From contig NZ_JAFMOW010000062.1 of NCBI RefSeq assembly GCF_019049675.1, forward strand, positions 186,001 to 250,000: DNA of 64,000 nucleotides, written 5' to 3'. Position 1 is the first letter of the stretch. Each line of letters opens with the position of its first letter. A model generated the notes under the pieces. It did not search any database and had not been told where the DNA came from. It saw only the letters and a list, made by a program, of their open reading frames with translations. The translations under genes were made by a program, and so were the position numbers. Of the stretch, positions 1-9,364 are shown piece by piece. The DNA is from Rahnella bonaserana. GTDB lineage: Bacteria; Pseudomonadota; Gammaproteobacteria; Enterobacterales; Enterobacteriaceae.

Positions 1-273
1 TGCTTTTTACCTTATCTCTGGCTGCGCAAAGGCGGCAGTATATTGCTGCTGCTTCCGGCGGCTCTCAGTCTGGCGGCGTTTGTCTGGTTGCTGACCCTGC
101 ATCCGGCGGCGAGCGGCAGGGTATACGCGGCTTACGGCGGCGTGTATGTCATGACCGCAATGTTATGGCTGCGGTTTGTCGATGGCGTGAAACTCAGCAC
201 CCCCGACTGGCTGGGCGCGTGCGTTGCACTGGCGGGGATGCTGATTATTATTTCAGGCTGGAAAGCCTCATAA
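1..273 (+). CDS. ynfA: YnfA family inner-membrane protein, 3' part
   Basis: The window opens inside this gene, and 90 codons to the TAA stop are present. The reading frame is open from base 1 and starts with [10 protein letters not shown], which aligns with about residue 19 of the 108-aa E. coli YnfA, so roughly 18 N-terminal residues are missing. [20 protein letters not shown] is almost identical to E. coli YnfA. The family is a small four-helix membrane protein related in topology to SMR transporters (UPF0060). Its physiological substrate is not settled. The stop lies 4 bp from the end of the convergent LysR gene. Confidence 0.93.
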   Translation, partial: CFLPYLWLRKGGSILLLLPAALSLAAFVWLLTLHPAASGRVYAAYGGVYVMTAMLWLRFVDGVKLSTPDWLGACVALAGMLIIISGWKAS

Positions 274-277
274 GCGA

Positions 278-1183
278 TTACTGCGATAATCTTTCCATCA
301 GCACAATGACTTTCTGAATCACGATTTGCGCAGCACGGGACAGCTGACGGCGTGGCGCAACGCACAGAGCCAGTGTCAGCGGTTTGGCCGTTCGCCCCTG
401 CAACGGCACAAAGGCCAGCCGCTTTTCCTGTAAGTCAGGCAAAACATCCAGCAGACTGAGCACGCCAACACCGGCGCCTTTACGAATAAGTTCGCGCATC
501 ATGCGCACGTCATTGCAGACGATCGACGGTGTTTCCAGCAACTGATAACGGTTGTACAGCAATCTGGCGCGGGCATTCACCATCAGCGGTTCCGAGGGAA
601 TGATCTGCCGGTAGGAGGCGATATCGCTGAAAGACAGCGATTCCTGCTGTGAAAGTTCGTGTCCGACCGGCATGGCAATGCCAATGGGTAATTCCGCGAA
701 AGCCCGCACTTCCAGCCCGGTATGCTCAACCGGATCCAGCAACAATCCGAAATCGACCTCTGCCGAGCTGACCTGTTCGCTGATATTCCGGCTGTCTTCT
801 ATCCGGATATCAAAGGTCAGGTAAGGATGTTCTGCGCCCACTTCCGCAATCAGTTCTGCCACCATTCCCTCGCTGAGTGCTGCGATCATAGAAATAGTGA
901 CGTGTCCGCGACGCAATCCCTGGATCTCATCGAAGCGTTCCTTTGTACGGGAAAACTCTTTTCGCCAGCGGCGGATGTCATCAAACAAAATTTCGCCCGC
1001 TGAGGTCAGTTTCAGGCCGGTGGGCAGGCGTTCGAATAACGGGGTTTCCAGCGTCTGTTCGGCCTGCAATATCTGCCGGTTAATGGCTGAGGCGGAGACA
1101 TGCAGCGCTTCCGCCGCTTTGCGCAAACTTCCTGTTCGGGCGACTTCGGTAAAATATTGCGAAAAACGGGAGAATGGAGACAT
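278..1183 (-). CDS. LysR family transcriptional regulator
   Basis: The protein has 301 aa, the usual LysR length. An N-terminal winged helix-turn-helix is visible at about residues 8-65 (SLRKAAEALHVSASAINRQI, then PLFERLPTGLKLTSAGE), followed by a periplasmic-binding-protein-like effector domain from about residue 90. It is divergent from the NCS2 purine permease at 1494 and convergent with ynfA. The 259-bp gap to the permease makes control of that permease a reasonable guess, as LysR proteins often control the divergent neighbour, but nothing in the sequence identifies the effector. I cannot assign it to a named LysR subfamily. Confidence 0.88.
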   Translation of the reverse strand: MSPFSRFSQYFTEVARTGSLRKAAEALHVSASAINRQILQAEQTLETPLFERLPTGLKLTSAGEILFDDIRRWRKEFSRTKERFDEIQGLRRGHVTISMIAALSEGMVAELIAEVGAEHPYLTFDIRIEDSRNISEQVSSAEVDFGLLLDPVEHTGLEVRAFAELPIGIAMPVGHELSQQESLSFSDIASYRQIIPSEPLMVNARARLLYNRYQLLETPSIVCNDVRMMRELIRKGAGVGVLSLLDVLPDLQEKRLAFVPLQGRTAKPLTLALCVAPRRQLSRAAQIVIQKVIVLMERLSQ

Positions 1184-1269
1184 GGGTGTACTAATTTATG
1201 CAGTGAATAAGTGAGATATCTATTATGGACTGCATCACTCATTTTTCCTAGATTGTGCGATGCCCCTTT

Positions 1270-1297
1270 GTAAAACAACCACCTCAGGTTGTTTTAC
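1270..1297 (+). promoter_or_regulatory. Perfect 11-bp inverted repeat in the leader of the NCS2 permease gene
   Basis: GTAAAACAACC (1270-1280) and GGTTGTTTTAC (1287-1297) are exact reverse complements around the 6-nt loop ACCTCA. No U-tract follows on either strand, so it is not a standard terminator. It lies about 87 bp upstream of the LysR gene and about 200 bp upstream of the permease gene, so it could be an operator or an RNA hairpin in a long leader. Confidence 0.45.
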
Positions 1298-1493
1298 AGT
1301 CAAAACGGGCAAATGACAGGGTTCGTCAAAACACGTTTTAGCTCGTGTGCCGCAATCAGTGATGGAAAGCGGGGCGAACGGTGGCATTTGCACTGCTGGC
1401 ACATGATCGTGTTTTGAAAAACAACACTAATAACAAGCGTGCATGTTTGAAAACCAGACTCAACGTGATCATGCGACCAAGAGATACCTTCTC

Positions 1494-2789
1494 ATGTTAG
1501 AAAAACTATTTAAGTTAAAAGCTCACCGTACTAACGTGCGGACTGAGATTGTGGCAGGACTGACTACATTTTTAGCAATGGCCTATATTCTGTTTGTTAA
1601 CCCGTCTATTTTGGGCGCGACGGGGATGGATAAAGGCTCGGTCTTTGTGGCAACTTGTCTTGCTGCCGCAATCGGTTCCGCACTGATGGGCTTTATTGCC
1701 AACTACCCGATCGCCCTGGCGCCGGGTATGGGTTTAAACGCCTTCTTCACCTATACCGTCGTGCTGCACATGGGTTACACCTGGCAGATCGCGCTGGGTG
1801 CTGTTTTCCTTTCAGCCTGTATTTTCTTCGCGTTATCCATCTTTAAAATCCGCGAATGGATTATCCGCAGTATTCCTTTGCCATTGCGCTCGGCGATTGC
1901 GGCAGGTATTGGTTTATTCCTGGCGCTGATTGCGCTGGAAAACGCCGGTATCGTCGTGGCTAACCCGGCAACGCTGGTGGGCCTGGGTGATCTGACCAAG
2001 CCTGGCCCGTTGTTTGCTATGCTCGGCTTCATTCTGATCGTGGTGCTGGAAGCGCGTAAAATCACTGGCGCGGTACTGATCGGCGTGCTGGCCGTGACCG
2101 TGCTGGCTATCGCTTTGGGTTACTCGCCGTTTGGCGGCGTGATGTCTCTGCCTCCGTCGATTGCGCCAACCTTTATGCAACTGGACATCAAGGGCGCATT
2201 CAACGTTTCGCTGATTAGCGTGGTGTTCGCGTTTCTGTTCGTGGATGTGTTCGACAACTCAGGCACCCTGATTGGCGTGACCAAACGTGCAGGGCTGGCG
2301 GATGAAGACGGCAATATCCCGAAAATGGGCCGTGCGCTGGTGGCTGACAGCGCCGCTGCGTTGTTCGGTTCTCTGCTGGGGACGTCGACAACCACCAGTT
2401 ATATCGAATCTGCTGCGGGTGTGAGTGCCGGCGGACGTACCGGTCTGACCGCGATTGTGGTCGCGATCCTGTTCCTGCTGAGCCTGTTCTTTGCGCCGCT
2501 GGCGGGCAGTGTTCCGGCATTCGCAACTGCACCAGCGCTGCTGTTCATCGCGGTTCTGATGACCTCAGGTCTGGCAGAAATCGACTGGAAAGACATCACG
2601 GTTGCCGCTCCGGTGACCGTGACTGCGCTGACCATGCCATTTACCTACTCTATTGCTAACGGTATCGCGTTTGGTTTCATCACCTGGACGCTGGCAAAAC
2701 TGCTGACCGGCCGTGCACGTGAACTCAATGCAGCGCTGGTTGTGCTGTCCATTCTGTTCGTGATTAAACTGGGCTGGCTGAGCGCCTAA
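1494..2789 (+). CDS. NCS2 (AzgA-type) adenine/hypoxanthine/guanine permease
   Basis: This inner-membrane nucleobase:proton symporter has about 431 aa and 12-14 hydrophobic segments. Family hallmarks are VRTEIVAGLTTFLAMAYILF near the N-terminus, ALAPGMGLNAFFTY, LFVDVFDNSGTLIGVT and TSTTTSYIESAAGVSAGGRT, as in E. coli AdeP/AdeQ/GhxP. I chose the ATG at 1494 because the family starts at MLEKLFKL and AAGAGA lies 9 bp upstream. An ATG at 1443 would add 17 polar residues and has no ribosome site. Motifs are nearest the adenine permeases, but substrate preference cannot be read securely. A rho-independent terminator follows. Confidence 0.88.
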   Translation: MLEKLFKLKAHRTNVRTEIVAGLTTFLAMAYILFVNPSILGATGMDKGSVFVATCLAAAIGSALMGFIANYPIALAPGMGLNAFFTYTVVLHMGYTWQIALGAVFLSACIFFALSIFKIREWIIRSIPLPLRSAIAAGIGLFLALIALENAGIVVANPATLVGLGDLTKPGPLFAMLGFILIVVLEARKITGAVLIGVLAVTVLAIALGYSPFGGVMSLPPSIAPTFMQLDIKGAFNVSLISVVFAFLFVDVFDNSGTLIGVTKRAGLADEDGNIPKMGRALVADSAAALFGSLLGTSTTTSYIESAAGVSAGGRTGLTAIVVAILFLLSLFFAPLAGSVPAFATAPALLFIAVLMTSGLAEIDWKDITVAAPVTVTALTMPFTYSIANGIAFGFITWTLAKLLTGRARELNAALVVLSILFVIKLGWLSA

Positions 2790-2807
2790 TACGCATTCAG
2801 TTATCAG

Positions 2808-2839
2808 AAAGGCGCGGGCACGTTTGCCGCGCCTTTTTT
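2808..2839 (+). terminator. Rho-independent terminator of the NCS2 permease gene
   Basis: AAGGCGCGG and CCGCGCCTT form a GC-rich stem around a short loop and run straight into TTTTTTG on the + strand, 19 bp after the permease stop. Confidence 0.85.
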
Positions 2840-2876
2840 GTTAGCCTGAGAAAATACAGGAAATAAAACAGGTAAT

Positions 2877-2902
2877 AAAAAAGCAGCCGAAGCTGCTTTT
2901 GT
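2877..2902 (-). terminator. Rho-independent terminator of ydfG
   Basis: AAAGCAGC and GCTGCTTT pair around CGAA. Read on the minus strand, the stem is followed by a T-rich run at 2882-2877, just beyond the ydfG stop. A-rich and T-rich flanks on both sides could let it work in both directions. Confidence 0.75.
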
Positions 2903-2921
2903 TGTAAATCAGCAAGCACTA

Positions 2922-3671
2922 TCACGCTTCGCGATGAACCTGCAAACCGGCGAGCGACTGGCTGACAGGCATCATTTCGATGCTGTTGATGTTGACGTGC
3001 GCAGGCAGGGTTGAAACCCAGAAAACGGATTCTGCGATATCCACAGCGGTCAGCGGGTTGGTATTGTCGTAGGTTTTGCTGACTTTCTCGTCATCGCCTT
3101 TAAAGCGCACATTCGAGAATTCTGTTCCGCCGCACAGGCCCGGTTCGATGTTGGTGACGCGAACATGGGTGCCGTGCAGATCGGAGCGCAGATTCAGGCT
3201 GAACTGACGGACGAACGCTTTGGTCGCGCCGTAAACGTTCCCGCCAGCATAAGGCCAGTTACCTGCGGTAGAACCGATGTTAATTACATGACCAATATCA
3301 CGCTCAACCATGCCCGGCAGAACCGCGCGGGTCATGTACACCAGACCTTTAGTGTTGGTGTCGATCATCTTGTCCCAGTCTTCCAGCGACGCTTTATCGG
3401 CTTTTTCCAGACCCAGCGCCAGACCGGCGTTGTTCACCAGCACGTCGATGTCACGCCAGTCAGCAGGCAGGCTGTCGATGGCGTCCTGAATGGAGGCGCG
3501 GTTAGTCACGTCCAGTTCAACGGCGTAAAGTGCGTCTCCCAGCTCGGCTTTCAGGTCGTCCAGACGCTCTTTACGGCGGCCGGATGCAATCACTTTGTGG
3601 CCTTCTTTAACAAATCTACGTGCGATTTCTGCACCAAATCCGGCGGTGGCGCCGGTAACAAAAATAATCAT
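2922..3671 (-). CDS. ydfG: NADP-dependent 3-hydroxy acid dehydrogenase YdfG (SDR family)
   Basis: The 249-aa cytosolic short-chain dehydrogenase matches E. coli YdfG (248 aa), which oxidises serine and other 3-hydroxy acids and reduces malonic semialdehyde. The Rossmann motif TGATAGFG lies at residues 6-13, NNAG near 85, and the catalytic S-Y-K as INIGSTAG and YGATK around 135-155. Long stretches such as GLVYMTRAVLPGMVER are identical to E. coli. I chose the ATG at 3671, which has AGAGGA 8 bp upstream. A start at 3740 would add 23 residues absent from the family. It has its own terminator and the aldo/keto reductase lies upstream on the same strand. Confidence 0.96.
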   Translation of the reverse strand: MIIFVTGATAGFGAEIARRFVKEGHKVIASGRRKERLDDLKAELGDALYAVELDVTNRASIQDAIDSLPADWRDIDVLVNNAGLALGLEKADKASLEDWDKMIDTNTKGLVYMTRAVLPGMVERDIGHVINIGSTAGNWPYAGGNVYGATKAFVRQFSLNLRSDLHGTHVRVTNIEPGLCGGTEFSNVRFKGDDEKVSKTYDNTNPLTAVDIAESVFWVSTLPAHVNINSIEMMPVSQSLAGLQVHREA

Positions 3672-3796
3672 CCCGGTAATCCTCTGTTTTAAGCAAGGTG
3701 CGCACCAGGCGCACAAAAGAAACTCTGTAAGTATTAACACAAAAATAACGAGACCGGCATCATCAACCGGTCTCAGTACGTATCATTTTGTTGCTG

Positions 3797-4852
3797 TTAC
3801 TTCTTCAGATACGGCGCGATCAGCGATAAATCCGCCGACGAAAGACGATCGGGTGCGGTCTGCGCCTGATGCCAGTAAGGATACAACAAAGGCAATTGGC
3901 TGACTTTATTAAGTCTTTCAATTTCTTCGTTATTGAGGGTTAAATTAGCGGCGAGCAGGTTGTCCTGTAACTGTGCATCGTTACGTGCGCCGACAATGAC
4001 TGACGTGACTTGCGGACGGGCAATCAGCCACGCCAGCGCAATCTGTGCCGCAGAAACACCGCGGGCTTCAGCGATGTCCACCAGCACATCGACAACATCG
4101 TACAGCGCGCTTTCATCGCGCACCGGTGGTTCGCCCCAGTCAGCCAGATGGCGTGTACCTTCAGGCGCCGCCTGATTACGGCGATATTTACCGGAAAGCA
4201 GACCGCCAGCGAGTGGACTCCACACCAGTACGCCAAGCCCCTGATCTTGCGCCACCGGCAGCAGTTCATATTCAGCTTCACGCGCCTGCAGGGTGTAATG
4301 AATCTGCTGGCTGACCGGGCGGATATAATGATTCGTCTGCGCCACGCCCAGTGTTTTCATGATGTGCCAGGCGGAAAAGTTCGACACGCCGACATAACGC
4401 ACTTTGCCACTGGAAACCAGATCGTCCAGTGCGCGCAACGTCTCTTCCAGCGGCGTCAGGCCGTCCCATTCGTGCAGTTGATACAAATCCAGATAATCGG
4501 TATTCAGACGTTTCAGGCTGGCTTCACAGGCGCGCAGAATATGGTGGCGGGACGAGCCGCGATCGTTAGGGCCTTCGCCCATCGGGAAGCGGGCTTTACT
4601 GGCGACCAGCACATCGTGGCGTTTACTGCCCAGTGCCTTGCCTAAAATAACTTCTGATTCACCGCCTGAATACACGTCGGCGGTATCGAACAGATTAATT
4701 CCGGCGTCGAGACACAGACCAATCTGGCGCCGGGCGGCACCGACATCAGTTTGTCCGGTTTTGGCAAATTTACCCTGACCACCAAACGTCATGGTGCCCA
4801 GGCTGAGAACTGAAACTTTCAGACCAGAATGGCCTAACAAACGGTATTCCAT
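3797..4852 (-). CDS. Aldo/keto reductase
   Basis: This 351-aa NADPH-dependent oxidoreductase has a (beta/alpha)8 barrel. The catalytic tetrad is visible: Asp and Tyr in NLFDTADVYSGGESE (about residue 55-60), Lys in VLVASK (about 83) and His in DLYQLHEWD (about 125). The C-terminal cofactor loop is SVIVGARNDAQLQDN. The family reduces aldehydes and ketones broadly and no physiological substrate can be named here. The gene lies between ydfG and an MFS exporter on the same strand, with about 50-125 bp gaps, so the three may be expressed separately. Confidence 0.9.
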   Translation of the reverse strand: MEYRLLGHSGLKVSVLSLGTMTFGGQGKFAKTGQTDVGAARRQIGLCLDAGINLFDTADVYSGGESEVILGKALGSKRHDVLVASKARFPMGEGPNDRGSSRHHILRACEASLKRLNTDYLDLYQLHEWDGLTPLEETLRALDDLVSSGKVRYVGVSNFSAWHIMKTLGVAQTNHYIRPVSQQIHYTLQAREAEYELLPVAQDQGLGVLVWSPLAGGLLSGKYRRNQAAPEGTRHLADWGEPPVRDESALYDVVDVLVDIAEARGVSAAQIALAWLIARPQVTSVIVGARNDAQLQDNLLAANLTLNNEEIERLNKVSQLPLLYPYWHQAQTAPDRLSSADLSLIAPYLKK

Positions 4853-4899
4853 GGTATTTCTCCATTTTTTGGAAACGTGATTTCAGTCTGACTGCGCCT

Positions 4900-6345
4900 T
4901 TATTTTTCCGGCACAGCCGGTCGGGGTACAGATTCTTTTTTACGCCGTATTTCATCGCCTGCGGTTTTATCGAGCGTCAGGCTGTCGAGCGTCCCCGCCA
5001 GAGAAAACAGACCAATGATGATAAAGGCAATGTGAAACGTGTCGATCCGCAATGTATCGCTGGCCGGTAAGAAATGTTCGGCAATGCGCAGGGAAAGCGC
5101 GCCGATAGCAATTCCGAGACCGGTAGAAAGCTGCTGTGCCGTATTGAAAAGGGTATTCGCGCCACTCATTTGCCCGGCCGGAACCTGGGAAAAAGCCAGG
5201 GTATTGAGCGCCGTGAATTGCATGGAGCGGGTCATGCCACTGGCGAATAACAGCAATAATGTCAGTGCGGTCGGGACTTGTGGCGTGAGTAACGCACAGG
5301 CAAAAATAGTCGCACAATTCAGCAGGCCGTTAACCAGCATAATCGACTTAAAACGGAAACGATGCAAAATCGCCGAGGTAAAAGGCTTCATCGCCAGATT
5401 TCCGGCGAAGACCGACAGCACCAGTAAACCGGCATCAAAAGCGCTCATGCCGTAGGCCAGCTGGAACATCAGCGGCAGCAGGAAAGGCAGGGCACCGATG
5501 GCCACGCGAAACAGCGAACCGCCATAAATTGTGACGGCGTAACTTTTTATTTTCAGCGCCACCAGCGGTAACAGCGGGTGCGCGGCACGTTTCGAATGCC
5601 TTATCGCCAGCGCGCCGGCCACGAGCGCGGCGCCTATCATGGCGAACGGTTTCCAGTCGAAAGTTCCTTCGTTGAATTTATCCAGTCCGAAGATCAGTCC
5701 GAGGCAGGCAATGCCGGTTAGTACGAAACCAGTGAGATCAAAGGGCACGCCTTTTTCGCCCGGGATCTGCGGGATAAGTCGGCGGGCAAACAGCAGCGCG
5801 ACAACACCCAGCGGAACATTGAGGATAAAAATCCAGTGCCAGGAAGCGTAAGTGGTGATGAAACCGCCGAGCGGTGGCCCGAGGATCGGCGCGACAAGTC
5901 CCGGCCAGGTGATGGTGGCGATAGCGCGGATAAGATCCGATTTTTGAGTATTCTTCAGTACCACCAGTCGCCCGACGGGCACCATCAGCGCACCGGCGAA
6001 CCCCTGCAACATGCGCGCAGCGGTAAAGGTGCCGAGACTGACGCTGGCGGAACACAGCACCGAGGCGAGGGTAAACAGGACAAGTGCCATTGAGAACACA
6101 TTGCGCGTACCAAAACGGTTAGCAATCCAGCCGCTGGCAGGGATAAAAACGGTCAGCGTCAGAATATAGGCCGAAACGCCGATGTTCATATCCACCGGAT
6201 GCACGCCGAAATCTTTCGCCATCTGCGGCAGTGCGGTGACAATCACCGTGGCGTCGAGGTTTTCCATAAAGAAAGCCCCGGCGACCAGCAGCGGCAACGC
6301 AGAACCCGGCGGAAGAGAGAATTTTTTGTTTGAGAAGAAGCTCAT
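4900..6345 (-). CDS. MFS drug efflux transporter (DHA2/EmrB-like, MdtD-like)
   Basis: This is an inner-membrane proton-driven exporter of about 481 aa with roughly 14 hydrophobic segments. Motif C-like and family signatures are seen: FMENLDATVIVTALPQMAKD in the first helix, GWIANRFGTRNVF after helix 2, and ILGPPLGGFI in helix 5. ENLDATVIVTALP is typical of MdtD/YebQ-like DHA2 members. I chose the ATG at 6345 (MSFFSNKK). A start at 6393 adds 16 residues and neither start has a strong ribosome site. The substrate is unknown. The next operon begins at 7544 and reads the same way. Confidence 0.87.
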   Translation of the reverse strand: MSFFSNKKFSLPPGSALPLLVAGAFFMENLDATVIVTALPQMAKDFGVHPVDMNIGVSAYILTLTVFIPASGWIANRFGTRNVFSMALVLFTLASVLCSASVSLGTFTAARMLQGFAGALMVPVGRLVVLKNTQKSDLIRAIATITWPGLVAPILGPPLGGFITTYASWHWIFILNVPLGVVALLFARRLIPQIPGEKGVPFDLTGFVLTGIACLGLIFGLDKFNEGTFDWKPFAMIGAALVAGALAIRHSKRAAHPLLPLVALKIKSYAVTIYGGSLFRVAIGALPFLLPLMFQLAYGMSAFDAGLLVLSVFAGNLAMKPFTSAILHRFRFKSIMLVNGLLNCATIFACALLTPQVPTALTLLLLFASGMTRSMQFTALNTLAFSQVPAGQMSGANTLFNTAQQLSTGLGIAIGALSLRIAEHFLPASDTLRIDTFHIAFIIIGLFSLAGTLDSLTLDKTAGDEIRRKKESVPRPAVPEK

Positions 6346-6455
6346 AGAAGGTAAGCGCGCTAATGAAACAGGCAAAGTCTGAGCATAGCGCATCGCCGGA
6401 AAGCGTCAATGATTAAGCGTCTCCCCCGATGCGGGAGAGACTGTGGAATCAAAAC

Positions 6456-7544
6456 TTAAACTTCTGCCAGCCTTTCACCCGTGGCTGCGTCAAACAGATG
6501 TATGGCTTCGCTGTTAGCTTCCAGATACAACGGCTGACCGTCGCTGACGCGGGCGCGTCCGGCGAACTGCACATGCAGCGGGAAACCGCTCCAGTCGATA
6601 TGCAGCAGGCTGCTTTCACCGGTGACTTCCAGCAAGCGCAAGGTGGCTGCCGGTTGTGGGCTGTGCTGCACCGGTCTGATGTCGTGCGGTCGCAGGCCGA
6701 GAGTGACCGGCTGGCCTTCGGAATGCCGTGCCTGCAATGCCCATTTTTCCGGCAGTGCGAACCACAACTGATTGCAGGTGACGCCCGGCTGCCCGTCGAT
6801 ATTCTGGAATACGCCGCTGAGCAGATTCATGGGCGGCGAACCGATAAACCGCGCGACAAAGGTATTCACCGGTTTGTCGTAAATGGACAGCGGATCACCC
6901 TGTTGCACGATAAAACCGTCTTTCATCACCACAATGTTATCGGCCAGCGTCATCGCCTCTATCTGATCGTGCGTCACGTACACTGTAGTGGTACGGAACT
7001 GCTGATGGAGCGATTTGATTTCTGCCCGTAATTCCATGCGCAACTGGGCATCGAGGTTGGAAAGGGGCTCATCGAACAGAAACACTTTCGGATTACGCAC
7101 CAGCGCACGTCCCATTGCCACACGCTGACGCTGACCGCCGGACAAATCTTTTGGCAGACGTTTCAGCAGATGATCAATCCCCAGCACTTTCGCGGCCTGC
7201 TGCACTTTAGCCTGCTGTTCAGCCTTAGGTACCTTTTTCACCTGCATGTGAAACGCCATGTTTTCTGCAACGGTCAGATGCGGGTACAGCGCATAACTCT
7301 GGAACACCATCGCGATATCTCGATCCGCAGGGTCAAAATTATTGATCTGCTGTTTATCGAGCAGAATGTCGCCGTCAGACAGCGATTCCAGCCCCGCCAG
7401 CAGGCGCAGCAACGTGGATTTTCCGCAGCCAGACGGACCGACCAGTACGGTAAAACTTCCGTCAGGAATGGTGAGATCCAGCGGTTTGAGGACCTGCACT
7501 TTGCCATAATGTTTGGCGACTTTTACCAGTTCTACCAGAGCCAT
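6456..7544 (-). CDS. Carbohydrate ABC transporter ATP-binding protein (UgpC/MalK/MsmX type)
   Basis: The 362-aa protein energises the sugar importer encoded upstream. Walker A is GPSGCGKST (residues 36-44), the signature LSGGQRQRVAMGRAL is near 134, Walker B is KVFLFDEPLSNLDAQL near 155, and the switch His is in VYVTHDQIEAM. A C-terminal TOBE/OB regulatory domain follows (GLRPHDIRPV near 275), as in the MalK-UgpC-MsmK group. It is the last gene of the five-gene operon and starts 1 bp after the kinase stop. The length is normal for the family. Confidence 0.92.
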   Translation of the reverse strand: MALVELVKVAKHYGKVQVLKPLDLTIPDGSFTVLVGPSGCGKSTLLRLLAGLESLSDGDILLDKQQINNFDPADRDIAMVFQSYALYPHLTVAENMAFHMQVKKVPKAEQQAKVQQAAKVLGIDHLLKRLPKDLSGGQRQRVAMGRALVRNPKVFLFDEPLSNLDAQLRMELRAEIKSLHQQFRTTTVYVTHDQIEAMTLADNIVVMKDGFIVQQGDPLSIYDKPVNTFVARFIGSPPMNLLSGVFQNIDGQPGVTCNQLWFALPEKWALQARHSEGQPVTLGLRPHDIRPVQHSPQPAATLRLLEVTGESSLLHIDWSGFPLHVQFAGRARVSDGQPLYLEANSEAIHLFDAATGERLAEV

Positions 7545-8522
7545 TTAGATTTTCTCCACAAGGCCAAAAAGCGATTGCCAGTCAGGATAACGGCGCGGGG
7601 AACTGCTGATCGCACAACCGGCGACGCGCACTCCCCATTGCAGCGCCGTGGCAGGCGGCAGGCCATAAATCAGCGCCGATAAAAATCCGGCATTAAAACT
7701 GTCTCCGGCACCAATGGTATCGACCACATCCACCGGTTCGGCGTGCTGATGCAACGTCAGGTTTTTCGCCCATAAACGCGCACCTCCGGGACCACATTTC
7801 GCGACGAAAAAAGCATTTTCAGGCATCTGTGCCAGCAAACTCAGCGCGGCAGAATCCAGCGTTTCAGCGTCCGCCAGCCCGAGCGTTTCCACTTCATTGA
7901 GCAGCAGCGCATCACAATACGGCAGCCATTTTGCCGCCTGTTCACGTAACGCATCGCTCCAGTCTTGTGGCGGCCAGCCGCTGTCGATGGCTACCTGATA
8001 ACCCCGTTGTTTCAGCGCTGCCAGCAGTTGCGGATAGTCAGCATAAAGTGCGGTACACAACCAGGTACCGCACAGCAATACCCAGTCGCCGGATTGCGCG
8101 GTGTGCGGGATTTGTGCCAGTACGTCCTGCATGGATAAACGGACGATATGCCCCTGATTGCTGAAAAACGTCCGCTCGTGATCCGGATGCGTCACGCCAA
8201 AGGTCAGCGAGGTTTCGCAGTCATAAGTCGGCCAGAGTGCTGCGCTTTCCGGGAACATAGCCGCCAGCCAGCCGCTGAACTGGTCATTGCCCTGATTCGC
8301 GACCAGACGAAAGGGGGCTCCAAGCGCCGACAGCGCCAGCGCGCAATTTCCGGCAGAACCGCCGGGGCGCAGTGAGCTGCTTTCCAGCATCGCTTCCGTG
8401 CCTTTTTTCGGCCATTCATGCAGCGTGCTCATGATCAAATCCACGTTGATATTGCCTGCCACGTAAAGTGTGGCGCGGGTTTGCGGTCGGCTTGTCATTA
8501 ATGAGGTTTCCCTGATGTTCAT
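7545..8522 (-). CDS. PfkB-family carbohydrate kinase
   Basis: This 325-aa ribokinase-fold kinase would phosphorylate the imported sugar or its derivative in the cytosol. The N-terminal substrate motif is RPGGSAGNCALALSALGAP (about residue 52) and the C-terminal PfkB signature is DTIGAGDSFNAGF (about 265) with its catalytic Asp. It sits between the permease and ATPase genes of the ABC operon, with 2-bp and 1-bp gaps, so it is almost certainly co-translated. Two starts are possible, ATG at 8522 (AAGG 7 bp upstream) and ATG at 8498. I kept the first. The substrate is not identifiable and no hydrolase, isomerase or dehydrogenase accompanies it. Confidence 0.88.
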   Translation of the reverse strand: MNIRETSLMTSRPQTRATLYVAGNINVDLIMSTLHEWPKKGTEAMLESSSLRPGGSAGNCALALSALGAPFRLVANQGNDQFSGWLAAMFPESAALWPTYDCETSLTFGVTHPDHERTFFSNQGHIVRLSMQDVLAQIPHTAQSGDWVLLCGTWLCTALYADYPQLLAALKQRGYQVAIDSGWPPQDWSDALREQAAKWLPYCDALLLNEVETLGLADAETLDSAALSLLAQMPENAFFVAKCGPGGARLWAKNLTLHQHAEPVDVVDTIGAGDSFNAGFLSALIYGLPPATALQWGVRVAGCAISSSPRRYPDWQSLFGLVEKI

Positions 8523-8524
8523 AA

Positions 8525-9364
8525 TCAGCCCTTGCTGCCGCCGGCGGTTAACCCGCTGACCAGTGTTTTTTGCAGCCAGAGCGCAATAAAGAGCGGCGGA
8601 ATGGCCGCAAGAATGCCAACGGCGGCAATCAGTCCGTCATCGGTAGCGCGCCCGGCAGTGAAACCAGCGATAGTCACCGGCAGTGTCTGGGCGTTGATAT
8701 TGTTGGTAAACAGCAACGCGTAGAAAAATTCATCCCATGCCAGCAGCCAGCCGAACATCGCGGAAGCCCCCAGCGCCGGTTTTGCCAGCGGTAATGTGAT
8801 GCGCAGCAATACCTGCCAGTAACGAAGTCCGTCGAGGCGTGAGGCCTGTTCGATATCCACCGGCAACGCGTCAAACTGGTTTTTCAGCATCCAGGTCAGG
8901 AACGGCAAAATCATCGAGCAATACACCAGGATCAGCCCGATATGCGTGTTCAGCAGGGTCAGTTTTTCCAGAATGAAGTACAGCGGCAGCACGAAGGCCA
9001 CCGGCGGCACCATGTAAATTGCCAGACTACCAAACAGCCAGCCGTCGCGACCGGGATAACGGGAAAAACTGTAGGCGGCAGGAATGGCCAGCAACAGGGA
9101 AATCACCGTTGCGCCACTGGCCACCAGCAAACTGTTGCCGAGCGCGTGTAAGAACAACGCGCCTGGCTGACCGGCCTGCAATGTCAGCAGGCTGGCGTAA
9201 CGGCTGAAATCCCAGTGGCGCGGCAGCCATTCAAGCGGAATACGGGTCAGATCTTCCGCCGAGCTGACGCTCATCAGGAACATCCACAACAGCGGCGCAA
9301 GAATCGAAAGCGCCAGCACCAGTGCGGCCAGATAGCGTAAAACGAGCCGGATTTTCTGTTTCAT
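8525..9364 (-). CDS. Carbohydrate ABC transporter permease (MalG type)
   Basis: The 279-aa inner-membrane subunit has six predicted helices and a MalG-like end. The EAA loop that docks to the ATPase reads EQASRLDGLRYWQVLLRITL at about residue 170. Its ATG overlaps the stop of the partner permease by 4 bp and its stop lies 2 bp before the kinase start. It pairs with the 300-aa permease to form the translocation pore. Confidence 0.92.
   Translation of the reverse strand: MKQKIRLVLRYLAALVLALSILAPLLWMFLMSVSSAEDLTRIPLEWLPRHWDFSRYASLLTLQAGQPGALFLHALGNSLLVASGATVISLLLAIPAAYSFSRYPGRDGWLFGSLAIYMVPPVAFVLPLYFILEKLTLLNTHIGLILVYCSMILPFLTWMLKNQFDALPVDIEQASRLDGLRYWQVLLRITLPLAKPALGASAMFGWLLAWDEFFYALLFTNNINAQTLPVTIAGFTAGRATDDGLIAAVGILAAIPPLFIALWLQKTLVSGLTAGGSKG

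Noticed and set aside
5526-5538. matS-like GTGACGGCGTAAC
   Set aside because: One base off the strict consensus, in the invariant right arm.
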